Notes: generated by a model from the letters alone, not told the origin. A stretch of 64,000 nt of DNA from Microbacteriaceae bacterium (GCA_025464975.1 JAODMT010000006.1:1-64000); one strand, 5' to 3'; shown: positions 7,533 through 17,340, counted from the stretch's first letter. Made by a program: numbers and translations.

Positions 7533-9022
7533 TGACCTCGCCGGCTGATGACCTCGTCGTAAGTGGCGGAGGGTCGACCGCCGTCGCAACGACGGAGCTG
7601 TTCGAAGCCGCCGGCCGTCTCGAGCGCACCCGCGGCCTCATCGGCGAGTGCCTTCGTCAGGCGCGCGCAATCGGTAACCCCATCGGCGGCGGCCCGGCGG
7701 GGCAGGTCGGGCTTCCGGCCGAGGCGGTCGCGGCGGAGCAGGATCTCGCCGACGCCGCAGACCTCATGGTCGACGCGATTGGCTCGGTCGAGCGACTGCG
7801 GCTCGCCCTGTTGCTCGCGGCGGAGGGGTACGGCTACGCCGAGCGCGCGGTCGACCTCGCGGCGACGAGGGTCGCGGGACGACTCGCCGCCGTCGCGGGC
7901 CGGAACCTCCCGGTGCTCGCGGTTCTCTTTCTTCCCGCCCTCGCAGGAGCCGTCGCCGGAGCTGCCATCGGAGCAAGCATCGGCATCGGCATCGCGGCGG
8001 CCGAGCGTGCGATTCTGCCCGAGCCGGACCATACGGACCCGGGGATCGCTCTTGGGCGCTGGTTGCGGCAGAACAGAGCCGTGCTGAGCGACCCGATTCT
8101 CGTCAAGCTGGTGAGACTCTCGGTCATGAGCGTCGACGACTTCGGCGGCGGGCTGCTCGGGATACCGCCGGATATCGTCGCCCTGCTCGGTGAGGACGGC
8201 GCAGGAGTTCTCGGGCTGGCCTCGTCGTCACTGGTCATCGCGGCGCTCGTCAGGCCGGCCGGCATGCTGCGTGAGACGTCCGTTGTTGTCGCCGAGCGCT
8301 CCGCTCCGATCGCTGTGTCGCGGGCGAGCGGCTACGCCGACCGGGCCGGCCGGATCCCGGTTGGGGCAGCGCAGGTGCGGATCGACCGCTACCGCACCCC
8401 GGGATCGGCCGACCGATTCGAGGTCTACATCGGAGGCACGCGGGACTTCTCCCCTGTAGCAGGCACCGAGCCGTGGGACATGACGAGCAACGTCGACGCG
8501 CTCGCCGGAGTCGATGCCGGCTCGGTGCGAGTGGTGCGCGAGGCGATGACGCAAGCCGGAGTCACGGCATCCACTCCCGTCGTCATCACCGGGTACTCGC
8601 AGGGCGGACTGATCGCGGCGCAGCTCGCCGCGTCGGGCGATTTCGACATCCGTGGTCTGTGCACGCTCGGCGCCCCGGCCGGGCAGGTGCCGGTGCCGGC
8701 CGAGATTCCGTGGGTCGCCATCGAGCACACCGACGATCTGGTGCCCGCCTTCGGGGGTACCTGGGCGTCCGCCGCCCCGGTGATCGTGCGGCGCCAGCTG
8801 TTCGCCGGGCGGCCCGTTGACACCCGAATTGCCCTGCCGGCCCACCAGCTCGACGCCTACCGGCAGACCGCCGCCGCGGCAGACCGGTCAAACGAGCGGC
8901 GACTCACCGAGGTGATTGCTCGTCTCGACCGCTTCGGCGACGGCGCGGAGAGGGTGGATTCGGTGCTCTATCGAGCCGAGAGGATCGTCAGCCGGAATTT
9001 GAGCGGCGGCGCGTCCGGCTAG
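7532..9022 (+). CDS. Lipase/serine-hydrolase-like protein with N-terminal helical domain
   Basis: A 496-aa protein in three parts. Residues 1-110 are helical and end with YGYAE (about 100-104), which fits the YxxxD/E type VII export signal. A strongly hydrophobic Gly/Ala segment follows (about 126-158), then a long region leading into an alpha/beta-hydrolase core with GYSQGG (about 354-359, likely nucleophile Ser356). An Asp in HTDDLVP (about residue 407) and a His in LPAHQLDAY (about residue 438) could complete the triad. The fold resembles lipases or PE-PPE-type hydrolases. It overlaps the WXG-like gene by 1 bp and, convergently, the holin-like gene by 4 bp. A secreted effector or toxin role is inference. 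Confidence 0.65.
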   Translation: MTSPADDLVVSGGGSTAVATTELFEAAGRLERTRGLIGECLRQARAIGNPIGGGPAGQVGLPAEAVAAEQDLADAADLMVDAIGSVERLRLALLLAAEGYGYAERAVDLAATRVAGRLAAVAGRNLPVLAVLFLPALAGAVAGAAIGASIGIGIAAAERAILPEPDHTDPGIALGRWLRQNRAVLSDPILVKLVRLSVMSVDDFGGGLLGIPPDIVALLGEDGAGVLGLASSSLVIAALVRPAGMLRETSVVVAERSAPIAVSRASGYADRAGRIPVGAAQVRIDRYRTPGSADRFEVYIGGTRDFSPVAGTEPWDMTSNVDALAGVDAGSVRVVREAMTQAGVTASTPVVITGYSQGGLIAAQLAASGDFDIRGLCTLGAPAGQVPVPAEIPWVAIEHTDDLVPAFGGTWASAAPVIVRRQLFAGRPVDTRIALPAHQLDAYRQTAAAADRSNERRLTEVIARLDRFGDGAERVDSVLYRAERIVSRNLSGGASG

Positions 9023-9420
9023 CGCCGGTCGCGTCCCACTATCGGTCGGATGATCACGCTGATGAGCCAGCTCAGTAGCGCGAGCACGAGGGCGCCAAGA
9101 ACTCCCCACCAGAATCCGTCGACGACGAGCCCGAACCCGATCAGCGACGAGATCCAACTGACCAGAAGCAACAACAGTCCGTTGACGACGAGGGCGATTA
9201 GCCCGAGGGTGAGCAGATAGATCGGGAAGGCGACGATTCGGATGAAGTTGCCGATCACCCCGTTGACGATCCCGAACAGGAGGGCGACGAGCAGATAGGT
9301 CAACACCCAGTTGAGGGTCGTGGGAGGCTGGAACGGCACCACCTTCACGCCGGCGACAATGAGTGTCGTCAGCCAGACGGCGACGGCGTTGACCAGCAGG
9401 CGAACCAGGAATCTCGTCAT
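9019..9420 (-). CDS. Holin-like (phage holin 4 superfamily) membrane protein
   Basis: A 133-aa protein with four transmembrane helices, matching the widespread actinobacterial phage-holin-4/YvlD-like family. The N-terminal helix MTRFLVRLLVNAVAVWLTTL and the GIVNGVIGN turn are characteristic. Despite the family name it is a chromosomal membrane protein; no phage genes surround it. It converges on the lipase-like gene with a 4-bp overlap of the two stop regions. Confidence 0.85.
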   Translation of the reverse strand: MTRFLVRLLVNAVAVWLTTLIVAGVKVVPFQPPTTLNWVLTYLLVALLFGIVNGVIGNFIRIVAFPIYLLTLGLIALVVNGLLLLLVSWISSLIGFGLVVDGFWWGVLGALVLALLSWLISVIIRPIVGRDRR

Positions 9421-9454
9421 GCGACCACTATGCCGCTATCTTCGCCGGCCGTGC

Positions 9455-9483
9455 AATCACGCCACGGTGTGATTACGCCACGG
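9455..9483. repeat. Short direct/inverted repeat upstream of hisC
   Basis: ATCACGCCACGG (9456-9467) is repeated as ATTACGCCACGG (9472-9483), 16 bp apart, and AATCAC (9455-9460) pairs with GTGATT (9469-9474). It lies about 50-80 bp before hisC and could be an operator; no regulator can be named. Confidence 0.35.
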
Positions 9484-9535
9484 GTGAGCGGCGGCGCAGG
9501 GGCACTGTGCAGCGGGCGGCCCGTAGGCTTGAACA

Positions 9536-10624
9536 GTGATCAATCCTGAGCCGCCCACTGTGCGCCTACGGCCCGAAGTCCTGGCCCTTGTCGGGTACAA
9601 GCAGGGCAAGCCGGCCGACACCGATGCCTTCAAACTGTCGTCGAACGAAAACCCATTCGAGCCGATTCCGGAGGTGCTCAAGGCAATCGCCGACAGCTCC
9701 AACGTCAACCGCTACCCCGACGCGGCCGGGACCCAGCTGCGCGACCGGCTCGCCGCACGATTCGGGGTGACTCGGGATGAGGTGCACCTCGGAGCCGGAT
9801 CGGTCTCGATCCTCGCCCAGCTCATTCAGGCCGCGGCCGGAGCCGGCGACGAGGTGATTTACGCCTGGCGATCGTTCGAGGCATATCCGGGACTCGTCAC
9901 GGTGGCCGGGGCGACCAGCGTTCTCGTGCCGACTACAGCCGACGCCCGCCACGATCTGCCGGCCATGCTCGCCGCCATCACCGACCGAACCCGCGTGATC
10001 ATCGTATGCAGCCCGAACAACCCGACGAGCACGATCGTGACCAAGGACGAGTTCGCCACCTTCATGCGCGAAGTCCCCAGCGACATCCTGGTCATTCTCG
10101 ACGAGGCATATATCGAGTTCGTCACCGACGAGACCGCGGTCGACGGCCGCGAACTCAGCCGCGTGTACCCGAACCTCGTGGTCGCGCGCACCTTCTCCAA
10201 GGCCTACGGACTCGCCGGACTTCGGATCGGGTACGCGGTTGGGCCCGAGTACATCCTCGATGCCGCCCGCACGGCATCCATCCCGCTCTCGGTCACCGAC
10301 ACCGCCCAGCGAGCCGCACTGGTCTCGCTCGACCACGAAAAGGTGTTGCTCGAGCGGGTCGGCCGGTTGAGCGCGCTCCGCGACGAGGTCTGGACGGCCT
10401 TGCTCGAGCAGGGCTGGGACGTGCCACGCCCGCACGGAAACTTCGTCTGGCTCGCAACGGGACAGGCGACCGAACGAGCCGTCGAGGTGTTCGCCGCCGC
10501 GGGAGTCGTGGTGCGCCCGCTGTATCCGGAGGGCATCCGGGTGTCCATCGGAGAGTCCCATTCTGTGGAGAAACTCCTAAAGGCTGCGGCGGAGGTTGTC
10601 CGCACCCTACCAACTGAAGGCTAG
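9536..10624 (+). CDS. hisC: Histidinol-phosphate aminotransferase
   Basis: A PLP-dependent fold-type I aminotransferase of 362 aa, normal for HisC. Substrate-side motifs include [10 protein letters not shown] (residues 34-43) and the PLP lysine in [16 protein letters not shown] (Lys222). Asp189 in ILDEAY pairs with the pyridine nitrogen. Actinobacterial genomes often carry a second HisC-like enzyme acting as aromatic (phenylalanine) aminotransferase; no other his gene is nearby, so that role is possible here. GTG start. It is separated from the dehydrogenase genes by 84 bp containing an inverted repeat. Confidence 0.85.
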   Translation: MINPEPPTVRLRPEVLALVGYKQGKPADTDAFKLSSNENPFEPIPEVLKAIADSSNVNRYPDAAGTQLRDRLAARFGVTRDEVHLGAGSVSILAQLIQAAAGAGDEVIYAWRSFEAYPGLVTVAGATSVLVPTTADARHDLPAMLAAITDRTRVIIVCSPNNPTSTIVTKDEFATFMREVPSDILVILDEAYIEFVTDETAVDGRELSRVYPNLVVARTFSKAYGLAGLRIGYAVGPEYILDAARTASIPLSVTDTAQRAALVSLDHEKVLLERVGRLSALRDEVWTALLEQGWDVPRPHGNFVWLATGQATERAVEVFAAAGVVVRPLYPEGIRVSIGESHSVEKLLKAAAEVVRTLPTEG

Positions 10625-10649
10625 CGACCCGGGATAGATTGGTACGTCG

Positions 10650-10690
10650 GTGTCGCGCGAGCGGCGCCGCTCTTCCCGTTCGCGCGACAC
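10650..10690 (+). promoter_or_regulatory. Inverted repeat in the leader of the 2-oxoacid dehydrogenase genes
   Basis: GTGTCGCGCGA (10650-10660) and TCGCGCGACAC (10680-10690) are perfect 11-bp arms around a 19-nt loop, ending 18 bp before the E1-alpha start. A TAGATT hexamer at 10635-10640 could be a -10 element, which would put the repeat in the 5' leader. It may be an operator or a leader hairpin. Confidence 0.45.
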
Positions 10691-10708
10691 ACAGACTGCG
10701 AGGCCACC

Positions 10709-11836
10709 GTGGCAGAAACCGCACAGATGGTGCAGCTTCTCTCGACCGATGGCACCATCCGTACGGATGACGTGAGTGCCGAGTATCTGCCGATCATCGA
10801 AGCCCTTCCCGACGACACGCTTCGCCAGTTCTACCGCGACATGGTGGTGACGCGCCGGTTCGATCTCGAAGCCACCAACCTGCAGCGGCAGGGCCAGCTC
10901 GCACTGTGGCCACCGAGCCACGGCCAGGAGGCTGCGCAGGTCGGCTCCGCGCGGGCCGCGCGACGACAGGACCACATCTTCCCCTCCTACCGGGAGCACG
11001 CGGTCGGAATGATCCGCGGCGTCGACGTTGTCGACATCGTGCGCCTCATGCGCGGGGTGACCAACGGCGGCTGGGACCCGGCCGAGCGCAACAACTTTCA
11101 CCTCTACACCCTCGTTCTCGGATCGCAGGTGCTGCACGCAACCGGGTACGCGATGGGCATAGCGCTCGACGGGGACAGCGGAACCGGCGACCCGCAGACC
11201 GATCAGGCCGTGATGACCTACTTCGGCGACGGCGCGACCAGCCAGGGCGACGTGAGCGAAGCCCTCGTCTTTGCGGCGAGCTTCAACACGCCAGAGGTCT
11301 TCTTCCTGCAGAACAACCACTGGGCCATCTCCGTTCCGGTGAAGGTGCAGTCCCCGATTCCGCTCTACATCCGGCCAAGCGGGTTCGGCATCCCCGGCAT
11401 CCAAATCGATGGCAACGATGTGCTCGCGAGCTACGCCGTCACCCGCAAGAACCTCGACGAGGCGCGGGCCGGCGCCGGTCCGCGAATGATCGAGGCCCTG
11501 ACCTACCGGATCGGCGCCCACACGACGAGCGACGACCCGACCAAGTACCGGATGGATGCCGAGACCGCGTCCTGGGTCGCCAAGGACCCGATTGAGCGCT
11601 ACGTGCGTTTCCTGCGTTCCCGGGGGGAGACGGACGCCTACTTCGCTTCGGTCGCCGTCGAGGCGGAAGACTTCGCCGCGGACCTCCGGCGCCGAACGCT
11701 CGAACTCGGCAAGCCGACCGTCGACCTGATATTCGACAACGTGTACTCGGAGCCGCACCCGGTGATGGACGAACAGAAACGATGGCTGGCCGACTACGAG
11801 TCGAGCCTCGCAACGGAATTGGGTGCACAGGCGTGA
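10709..11836 (+). CDS. 2-oxoacid dehydrogenase E1 component, alpha subunit
   Basis: Thiamine-diphosphate-dependent E1-alpha of a pyruvate or branched-chain 2-oxoacid dehydrogenase complex (375 aa). The ThDP motif GDGATSQGDVSEALVFAASF is near residues 172-191, followed by NNHWAISVP. The phosphorylation-loop-like stretch YRIGAHTTSDDPTKYR lies near residue 270. It starts with GTG and its stop overlaps the E1-beta start by 4 bp. In actinobacteria the separate E1-alpha/beta/E2 set is usually for branched-chain 2-oxoacids, because pyruvate is handled by a single-chain AceE; substrate assignment here is inference. Confidence 0.9.
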   Translation: MAETAQMVQLLSTDGTIRTDDVSAEYLPIIEALPDDTLRQFYRDMVVTRRFDLEATNLQRQGQLALWPPSHGQEAAQVGSARAARRQDHIFPSYREHAVGMIRGVDVVDIVRLMRGVTNGGWDPAERNNFHLYTLVLGSQVLHATGYAMGIALDGDSGTGDPQTDQAVMTYFGDGATSQGDVSEALVFAASFNTPEVFFLQNNHWAISVPVKVQSPIPLYIRPSGFGIPGIQIDGNDVLASYAVTRKNLDEARAGAGPRMIEALTYRIGAHTTSDDPTKYRMDAETASWVAKDPIERYVRFLRSRGETDAYFASVAVEAEDFAADLRRRTLELGKPTVDLIFDNVYSEPHPVMDEQKRWLADYESSLATELGAQA

Positions 11837-12810
11837 GCGACGACATTGCCCTCTCGAAGGCGCTCAACGCCGGACTACGCAAAGCGCTCGCCGACGACCC
11901 ACGAGTGCTGCTCATGGGCGAGGACATCGGCCCCCTTGGCGGTGTCTTCCGGGTGACGGAAGGGTTGCAGGCCGAGTTCGGGGTCTCGCGTGTCTTCGAC
12001 ACCCCGCTCGCCGAGTCCGGCATCGTCGGGACCGCCATCGGCCTGGCCATGCGCGGCTACCGGCCGGTCTGCGAGATCCAGTTCGATGGGTTCATCTTCC
12101 CCGGCTTCGACCAGATCACCACCCAACTGGCCAAGATGACGAGCCGCCACGAGGGTCGGATCAGCATGCCCGTCGTCATCCGGGTGCCGTACGGCGGCCA
12201 CATCGGCGCGGTGGAACACCACCAGGAGAGCCCCGAGGCGTACTTCGCCCACACGCCGGGCCTGCGGGTTGTAAGCCCGAGCACACCGAACGACGCCTAT
12301 TGGATGATTCAGGAGGCCATCGCCTCCAACGATCCCGTTCTGTTCTTCGAGCCGAAGAGCCGGTACTGGAACAAGGGACCGGTCGATTTCACGGCCAACG
12401 AGGCGCCGCTGCACTCCAGCCGCATCGTTCGCACCGGAACCGAGGTGACCCTCGTCGGGCACGGCGCAATGGTCAACGTACTCATGCAGGCCGCGGAGCT
12501 TGCCGAGGCCGAAGGTACAAGCATCGAGGTCATCGATCTCCGCTCCCTCTCGCCGATCGACTACGGGCCGATCGTCGCCTCGGTGCAGAAGACCGGACGA
12601 CTCGTCGTGGCGTCGGAGGCTCCCGGATTCGTCAGCGTCTCCTCCGAGATCGCCGCGGCGGTGACGGAGAAGGCGTTTTATTCGCTCGAGGCCCCGGTGC
12701 TTCGCGTCTCGAGCTTCGACACCCCGTTTCCCCCCGCGAAACTCGAGACCACCTACCTTCCGGATGCCGATCGCATCCTCGAGGCCGTCGACCGGGCCAT
12801 GGCCTACTAG
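11833..12810 (+). CDS. 2-oxoacid dehydrogenase E1 component, beta subunit
   Basis: A 325-aa transketolase-like beta subunit. Visible family features are [21 protein letters not shown] near the N terminus, [17 protein letters not shown], and the [20 protein letters not shown] segment that carries the conserved His pair. The C-terminal half has the transketolase C domain ([16 protein letters not shown]). The GTG at 11833 sits in the E1-alpha stop, so the subunits are translationally coupled. The E2 gene follows after 16 bp. Confidence 0.92.
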   Translation: MSDDIALSKALNAGLRKALADDPRVLLMGEDIGPLGGVFRVTEGLQAEFGVSRVFDTPLAESGIVGTAIGLAMRGYRPVCEIQFDGFIFPGFDQITTQLAKMTSRHEGRISMPVVIRVPYGGHIGAVEHHQESPEAYFAHTPGLRVVSPSTPNDAYWMIQEAIASNDPVLFFEPKSRYWNKGPVDFTANEAPLHSSRIVRTGTEVTLVGHGAMVNVLMQAAELAEAEGTSIEVIDLRSLSPIDYGPIVASVQKTGRLVVASEAPGFVSVSSEIAAAVTEKAFYSLEAPVLRVSSFDTPFPPAKLETTYLPDADRILEAVDRAMAY

Positions 12811-12826
12811 GGACGAAGGACACATC

Positions 12827-14170
12827 GTGAGCAGCTCAGAATTTGCTTTGCCCGACGTCGGGGAGGGTCTCACTGAGGCCGAGATCGTGGCCTGGAAGGT
12901 GAAGCCGGGCGACGAGGTTGCGGTGAACCAGGTGCTCGTCGAGATCGAGACCGCGAAGTCGCTCGTCGAACTTCCGTCCCCGTTCGCGGGGACCGTGACC
13001 GCCATTCTGGTTGCCGAGGGGCAGACGGTGGATGTCGGAACACCGATCATCTCCGTGTCGTCCGGTCCGGCCGCGCCGCCTCCGGTCGCTCCGACCGCCG
13101 CGGAGACCGAGGCGCGAGGCGCCGTGGCGGACACCGCCGACAGCATCTCATCCGAAGCAGCGGAAGGTTCATCCGGCGCGGTGCTCGTCGGCTACGGAAT
13201 CAAGGGCCACGTCGCATCCCGTCGCACCCGCCCGCCGGTGGCGGTCCCGCCGACCGCGGTCGGGCACGGGTCATCGCCGCGTCCCAGCTCCGTGCCAGCC
13301 GCCGCCGCATCGTCGATCATCGCCAAGCCGCCGATCCGCAAGCTGGCCAAGGACCTCGAGGTGAACCTCGCCGAGGTGAACCCGACTGGCCTCGTCGGCG
13401 AGATAACGCGGGACGACGTCATCCGGCATGCCTCCCAGGCCAGCCTGTTCCGCAACATCGAGACCCCGGCCTGGGGCGCCGATCGCGAGCAGCGGATTCC
13501 GGTCAAGGGGGTGCGAAAGGCCATCGCGACCGCAATGGTCGCGAGCGCGTTCACGGCACCGCACGTCAGTCTCTTCGTCGACGTCGATGCCACCCGGACC
13601 ATGGAGTTCGTCAAGCGGCTCAAGGGATCGGCCGACTTCGCCGGGGTGAAGGTCTCGCCGCTACTGATCATGGCCAAGGCCATGATCTGGGCGGTGCGCC
13701 GCAACCCGACGGTTAACGCGCAATGGACCGACAGCGAAATCATCGTCAAGCACTACGTCAATTTCGGGATCGCGGCCGCGACGCCGCGCGGACTCATCGT
13801 CCCCAACATCAAGGACGCGCAAGAGCTCTCGTTGCGAGAACTCGCCGCGGCGATCGAACAGCTCACCATCACGGCCAGGGACGGCAAGACCCAGCCGTCG
13901 GCGCAGGCGGGTGGCACGATCACGGTCACCAACATCGGCGTGTTCGGAATGGACACCGGAACCCCGATCCTGAACAACGGAGAGGTCGCCATCGTCGCGC
14001 TCGGCACCATCAAACAGAAGCCGTGGGTCATCGACGGCGAAGTGCGGCCGCGCTTCGTGACCACCCTCGGGGCGAGCTTCGACCATCGGGTCGTGGATGG
14101 CGACGTGGCCAGCCGCTTCCTCGCCGACGTCGCGAGCATCATCGAGGAACCGGCACTGCTCCTGGACTGA
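12827..14170 (+). CDS. Dihydrolipoamide acyltransferase (E2) of 2-oxoacid dehydrogenase
   Basis: A 447-aa E2 with three domains: one N-terminal lipoyl domain with the lipoylated Lys44 in [11 protein letters not shown]; a peripheral-subunit-binding domain (about residues 165-205, around [17 protein letters not shown]); and the C-terminal catalytic acyltransferase domain with [15 protein letters not shown] near the end, holding the catalytic His and Asp. Ala/Pro-rich linkers join them. The GTG at 12827 follows GGACGAAGGA (12811-12820). No E3 gene is nearby, so the complex must use a dihydrolipoamide dehydrogenase encoded elsewhere. Confidence 0.93.
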   Translation: MSSSEFALPDVGEGLTEAEIVAWKVKPGDEVAVNQVLVEIETAKSLVELPSPFAGTVTAILVAEGQTVDVGTPIISVSSGPAAPPPVAPTAAETEARGAVADTADSISSEAAEGSSGAVLVGYGIKGHVASRRTRPPVAVPPTAVGHGSSPRPSSVPAAAASSIIAKPPIRKLAKDLEVNLAEVNPTGLVGEITRDDVIRHASQASLFRNIETPAWGADREQRIPVKGVRKAIATAMVASAFTAPHVSLFVDVDATRTMEFVKRLKGSADFAGVKVSPLLIMAKAMIWAVRRNPTVNAQWTDSEIIVKHYVNFGIAAATPRGLIVPNIKDAQELSLRELAAAIEQLTITARDGKTQPSAQAGGTITVTNIGVFGMDTGTPILNNGEVAIVALGTIKQKPWVIDGEVRPRFVTTLGASFDHRVVDGDVASRFLADVASIIEEPALLLD

Positions 14171-14223
14171 GCTCCTCGATTCGCCGGGTTGGACGGAGGC
14201 GCGGACGCGAGCCGCTATGCTGT

Positions 14224-14238
14224 TGATAACGAATCTCA
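14224..14238. promoter_or_regulatory. Candidate Zur box upstream of znuA
   Basis: The 15-mer TGATAACGAATCTCA fits the actinobacterial Zur pattern TGAnAATnATTnTCA with two mismatches. It ends 21 bp before the znuA ATG, in the only sizeable gap of the zinc locus, and a zur gene is the fourth gene of the unit. Zinc-dependent autorepression is therefore likely. Confidence 0.7.
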
Positions 14239-14259
14239 TTACAGCGTAGAAAGTTCCCC

Positions 14260-15180
14260 ATGCGTCTTCGCCCCACACTCTCCCTCGTCATCGCCGGCGT
14301 CGTCTCGGTTGCGCTCGCCGGTTGTGCCACCAGCGCATCGGGATCGTCCGCGACCCCGGCCGCGAATGGCGTGATCCACGTCGTCGCCTCGACCAACGTC
14401 TACGGCGACATCGCCAAGCGCATCGGCGGCAGCCTCGTCTCGGTCACCTCGATCATCTCCGATCCCGCGCAAGACCCGCACTCCTACGAGGCCGACGCGC
14501 AAGTGCAGCTCGCCCTTTCCAAGGCCAACGTCGTGATCGAAAACGGCGGCGGCTACGACAGCTTCGTCGACACGCTCCTCAAGGGAGCCAACAATTCGAC
14601 GGTGAAACTGCTCAACGCCGCTACCATCTCCGGATTCAACCAGAACCCGTCGAGTGGCCAATTCAATGAGCACCTCTGGTACGACTTCCCGACGATGCGG
14701 AAGGTCGCGAACTCGCTCGCGGCGAGCTTCACGAAGCTCGATTCCGGCAAGGCCGCGACCTTCGCTGCCAACGCGGCCGCGTTCTCCAAGGCCCTGACCG
14801 GGCTCGAGAGCACAGAGGCGACAATAAAGGCCAGCGATGCCGGAAAGGGTGCCGCGATCACCGAACCGGTGCCCGTCTACCTGCTCGAGGCGTGCGGCCT
14901 CGTCGTCAAGACGCCGGTCCCGTTCAGCGATGCGATCGAAAACGGAACGGATGTCTCCCCCGTCGTTCTCGAGAACACCCTCTCGCAGTTCAGCAAGCAC
15001 CAGGTAACACTGCTCGCTTACAATGAGCAGACCACCGGACCGCAGACCCAACAGGTTCTTGCCGCCGCAAAGAGCGCCGGAGTCGCGATTGTCCCGGTCA
15101 CCGAGACCCTGCCGACCGGCGACAGCTACCTCACCTGGATGGGGAAGAATCTGTCCGCCGTTCGGGCCGCCCTCGGCTAG
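14260..15180 (+). CDS. znuA: Zinc/manganese ABC transporter substrate-binding lipoprotein
   Basis: A cluster A-I solute-binding protein of 306 aa. The lipoprotein signal ends in LAGC with Cys22 as the lipid anchor. Metal-ligand candidates are His74 in DPHSYE and His138 in EHLWYD. The His-rich acidic loop of proteobacterial ZnuA is absent, as is common in Gram-positives. It heads a unit with the ATPase, the permease and zur, and a Zur box stands 21 bp upstream, supporting zinc as substrate. The ribosome site is weak (TAGAAAG). Confidence 0.87.
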   Translation: MRLRPTLSLVIAGVVSVALAGCATSASGSSATPAANGVIHVVASTNVYGDIAKRIGGSLVSVTSIISDPAQDPHSYEADAQVQLALSKANVVIENGGGYDSFVDTLLKGANNSTVKLLNAATISGFNQNPSSGQFNEHLWYDFPTMRKVANSLAASFTKLDSGKAATFAANAAAFSKALTGLESTEATIKASDAGKGAAITEPVPVYLLEACGLVVKTPVPFSDAIENGTDVSPVVLENTLSQFSKHQVTLLAYNEQTTGPQTQQVLAAAKSAGVAIVPVTETLPTGDSYLTWMGKNLSAVRAALG

Positions 15181-15212
15181 ACCAGCGCGAGCCGAGAAGA
15201 AGAGAGGCGCGA

Positions 15213-16037
15213 ATGTCACCGGAGAAACCGGTTCTCAGCCTGCGGTCCGCGACGCTCGCCTTCGGCGATCGTGAGCTGTGGCGCAACCTCAACCTCGAGG
15301 TGCGATCGGGCGAATTCCTCGCCGTTCTCGGTCCAAACGGAACGGGGAAAACCAGCCTGCTCAAGACGATCCTCGGTCAGCAGAAGCTCACCTCCGGCAC
15401 CATCGAGTTTCTCGGCGAACCAGTGGCACGCGGAAGTCGCAAGATCGGCTACATCCCGCAACAGAAACTGATCGAGCAGGGCACACCGCTTCGGGCTCGG
15501 GATCTCGTGGCGTTCGGCGTCAACGGCCACCGCTGGGGTCCACCGATCTCCTCGAGGTCGGTGCGGACGCGGGTCGACGACATCCTGAGATCGGTTGGCG
15601 CCTCCGACTATGCCAACGTGCCGGTTTCCACTCTGTCGGGGGGAGAACAGCAGCGCGTGCGGGTCGGGCAATCGATCGCCGCGGATCCCAGGCTGCTGCT
15701 GTGCGACGAACCGCTGATTTCGCTCGACTTGCACCACCAACGCCAGGTGAGCGAACTGATCGACGAGCAGCGCAAGGCGCTCAACACGGCGGTGGTGTTC
15801 GTCACTCACGACGTCAATCCGATTCTCGGAATGGTGGATCGGGTGCTGTACCTCGCCGGCGGGCGGTTCAGGATCGGGACTCCCGATGAGGTGCTTCGCA
15901 GCGAAGTTCTCTCCTACATGTACGACACGCCGGTCGAGGTCATCCGCAGCCGTGGGCGCATCGTCGTGCTCGGTGCGCCGGAGGGCTACGGGGCGCACGA
16001 TCACCTGGAGCATCACCTGGAAGGGCCGACCGCGTGA
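15213..16037 (+). CDS. znuC: Zinc ABC transporter ATP-binding protein
   Basis: A 274-aa ABC ATPase. Walker A is GPNGTGKTS (about residues 43-51), the signature is LSGGEQQRVRVGQ (about 142-154), and Walker B is LLLCDEPLISLD with the H-loop in VTHD. The C-terminal His-containing tail (GAHDHLEHHLEG) is longer than the core fold and may bind metal. It overlaps the permease start by 4 bp. The membership in the zinc importer follows from the surrounding genes. Confidence 0.9.
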   Translation: MSPEKPVLSLRSATLAFGDRELWRNLNLEVRSGEFLAVLGPNGTGKTSLLKTILGQQKLTSGTIEFLGEPVARGSRKIGYIPQQKLIEQGTPLRARDLVAFGVNGHRWGPPISSRSVRTRVDDILRSVGASDYANVPVSTLSGGEQQRVRVGQSIAADPRLLLCDEPLISLDLHHQRQVSELIDEQRKALNTAVVFVTHDVNPILGMVDRVLYLAGGRFRIGTPDEVLRSEVLSYMYDTPVEVIRSRGRIVVLGAPEGYGAHDHLEHHLEGPTA

Positions 16038-16942
16038 ACCAGGACTTCTGGAACCAGATCTTCGGCTTCGCCAACTACGGCGAGCTGCTCGCTCTCGTGA
16101 AAAATTCGATCATCGCCGGGGCACTCCTCGGGGTGGTCGGCGGGCTGATCGGCCCGTTCGTGATGACCCGGGACCTCGCATTCGCGGTGCACGGCATCAG
16201 CGAATTGAGTTTCGCCGGGGCATCCGCTGCCCTCTTGTTCGGGGTGAATGTGGTCACCGGTTCGATAGCCGGATCACTGCTCGCCGCCCTTCTCATCGGC
16301 ATCCTCGGGGCGAAGGCTCGCGAACGCAACTCGATCATTGCCGTACTCATGCCATTCGGCCTTGGCCTCGGAATCCTGTTCCTAGCCCTTTATAAGGGGC
16401 GAAGCGCCAACAAGTTCGGGCTGCTCACCGGCCAGATCGTCTCGGTCGACAACCCGCAGCTGCTGCAGCTCGTGATCATATCGGCGCTCGTCATTGTGGG
16501 GCTGTTCTTCGTCTGGCGCCCGCTGAGCTTCGCGAGCGTCGACGCGGACGTCGCCCGCGCTCGCGGGCTACCGGTCACGACAATCTCGATAGTGTTCATG
16601 GTGCTGCTCGGCCTCGCGACCGCGGTGTCGATCCAGATTGTCGGCGCGCTTCTTGTGCTCTCCCTTCTCGTTACACCGGCGGCCGCGGCCATGAGGGTGA
16701 CGGCGTCGCCCTTTCTCACGCCGCTGTTGAGCGTCGTCTTTGCGGTCGTCTCGGTCGTCGGGGGAATCCTGCTCGCCCTCGGCGGCGGCCTTCCGATCAG
16801 CCCGTACGTCACCACGATTTCGTTCCTGATCTACATCGCGTGCCGGTTGATCGGTGGCCGACGGGGTCGATCGGGTAACAATGGGAGAGTGGTTACTCAG
16901 ATGGTGTCGCGCCCATTGAAGAGTGAGGTGCAGGGGCTGTGA
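16034..16942 (+). CDS. znuB: Zinc ABC transporter permease
   Basis: An ABC-3 family permease of 302 aa with eight or more hydrophobic helices. The segment FVMTRDLAFAVHGISELSFAG near residues 48-68 is the family hallmark in actinobacteria. GTG start inside the ATPase stop; its own stop overlaps the zur start by 4 bp, giving a tightly coupled importer-regulator unit. Confidence 0.92.
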   Translation: MNQDFWNQIFGFANYGELLALVKNSIIAGALLGVVGGLIGPFVMTRDLAFAVHGISELSFAGASAALLFGVNVVTGSIAGSLLAALLIGILGAKARERNSIIAVLMPFGLGLGILFLALYKGRSANKFGLLTGQIVSVDNPQLLQLVIISALVIVGLFFVWRPLSFASVDADVARARGLPVTTISIVFMVLLGLATAVSIQIVGALLVLSLLVTPAAAAMRVTASPFLTPLLSVVFAVVSVVGGILLALGGGLPISPYVTTISFLIYIACRLIGGRRGRSGNNGRVVTQMVSRPLKSEVQGL

Positions 16943-17340
16943 CGGTGAAACGCAATACCTGGCAGCGTGAGGCAGTGCGCGACGCCCTCGACAGCAACGA
17001 GGGATTCGTGAGCGCGCAGGGACTGCACTCGTCGCTCAGAAGCGCAGGCTCGCCGATCGGGCTCGCGACCGTCTATCGGGCGCTCGCCGACCTTGCCGTT
17101 GAGGGGGAGGCAGACTCGCTGCAGTCCCCGGAGGGTGAGAACCTGTATCGCGCGTGCACCCCAGGGCAGCACCACCATCACCTGATCTGCCGCAACTGCG
17201 GACTGACGGTGGAAATCGAGGCCGATGCCGTCGAGCGCTGGGCGCAAGCGACGGCCTCGGAACACGGCTTCACCCAGGCCAATCACGTGGTCGACGTGTT
17301 CGGTCTCTGCGCGGCATGCACCCTGCTGGCCGGTGACTAA
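16939..17340 (+). CDS. zur: Fur-family zinc uptake regulator
   Basis: A 133-aa Fur-fold repressor. The winged helix holds the recognition segment PIGLATVYRALADL (39-52). Metal sites are HHHHLICRNCG (78-88, Cys84/Cys87) and CAAC (Cys124/Cys127), which form the structural Zn(Cys)4 site, with His-rich sensing residues beside it. Its location after znuACB and the Zur box upstream of znuA identify the likely metal as zinc. It starts with GTG inside the permease stop. Confidence 0.9.
   Translation: MTVKRNTWQREAVRDALDSNEGFVSAQGLHSSLRSAGSPIGLATVYRALADLAVEGEADSLQSPEGENLYRACTPGQHHHHLICRNCGLTVEIEADAVERWAQATASEHGFTQANHVVDVFGLCAACTLLAGD

Noticed and set aside
9019-9420. Holin-like gene as sign of a prophage
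   Set aside because: The family is a common chromosomal membrane protein; no integrase, capsid or lysis genes are near.
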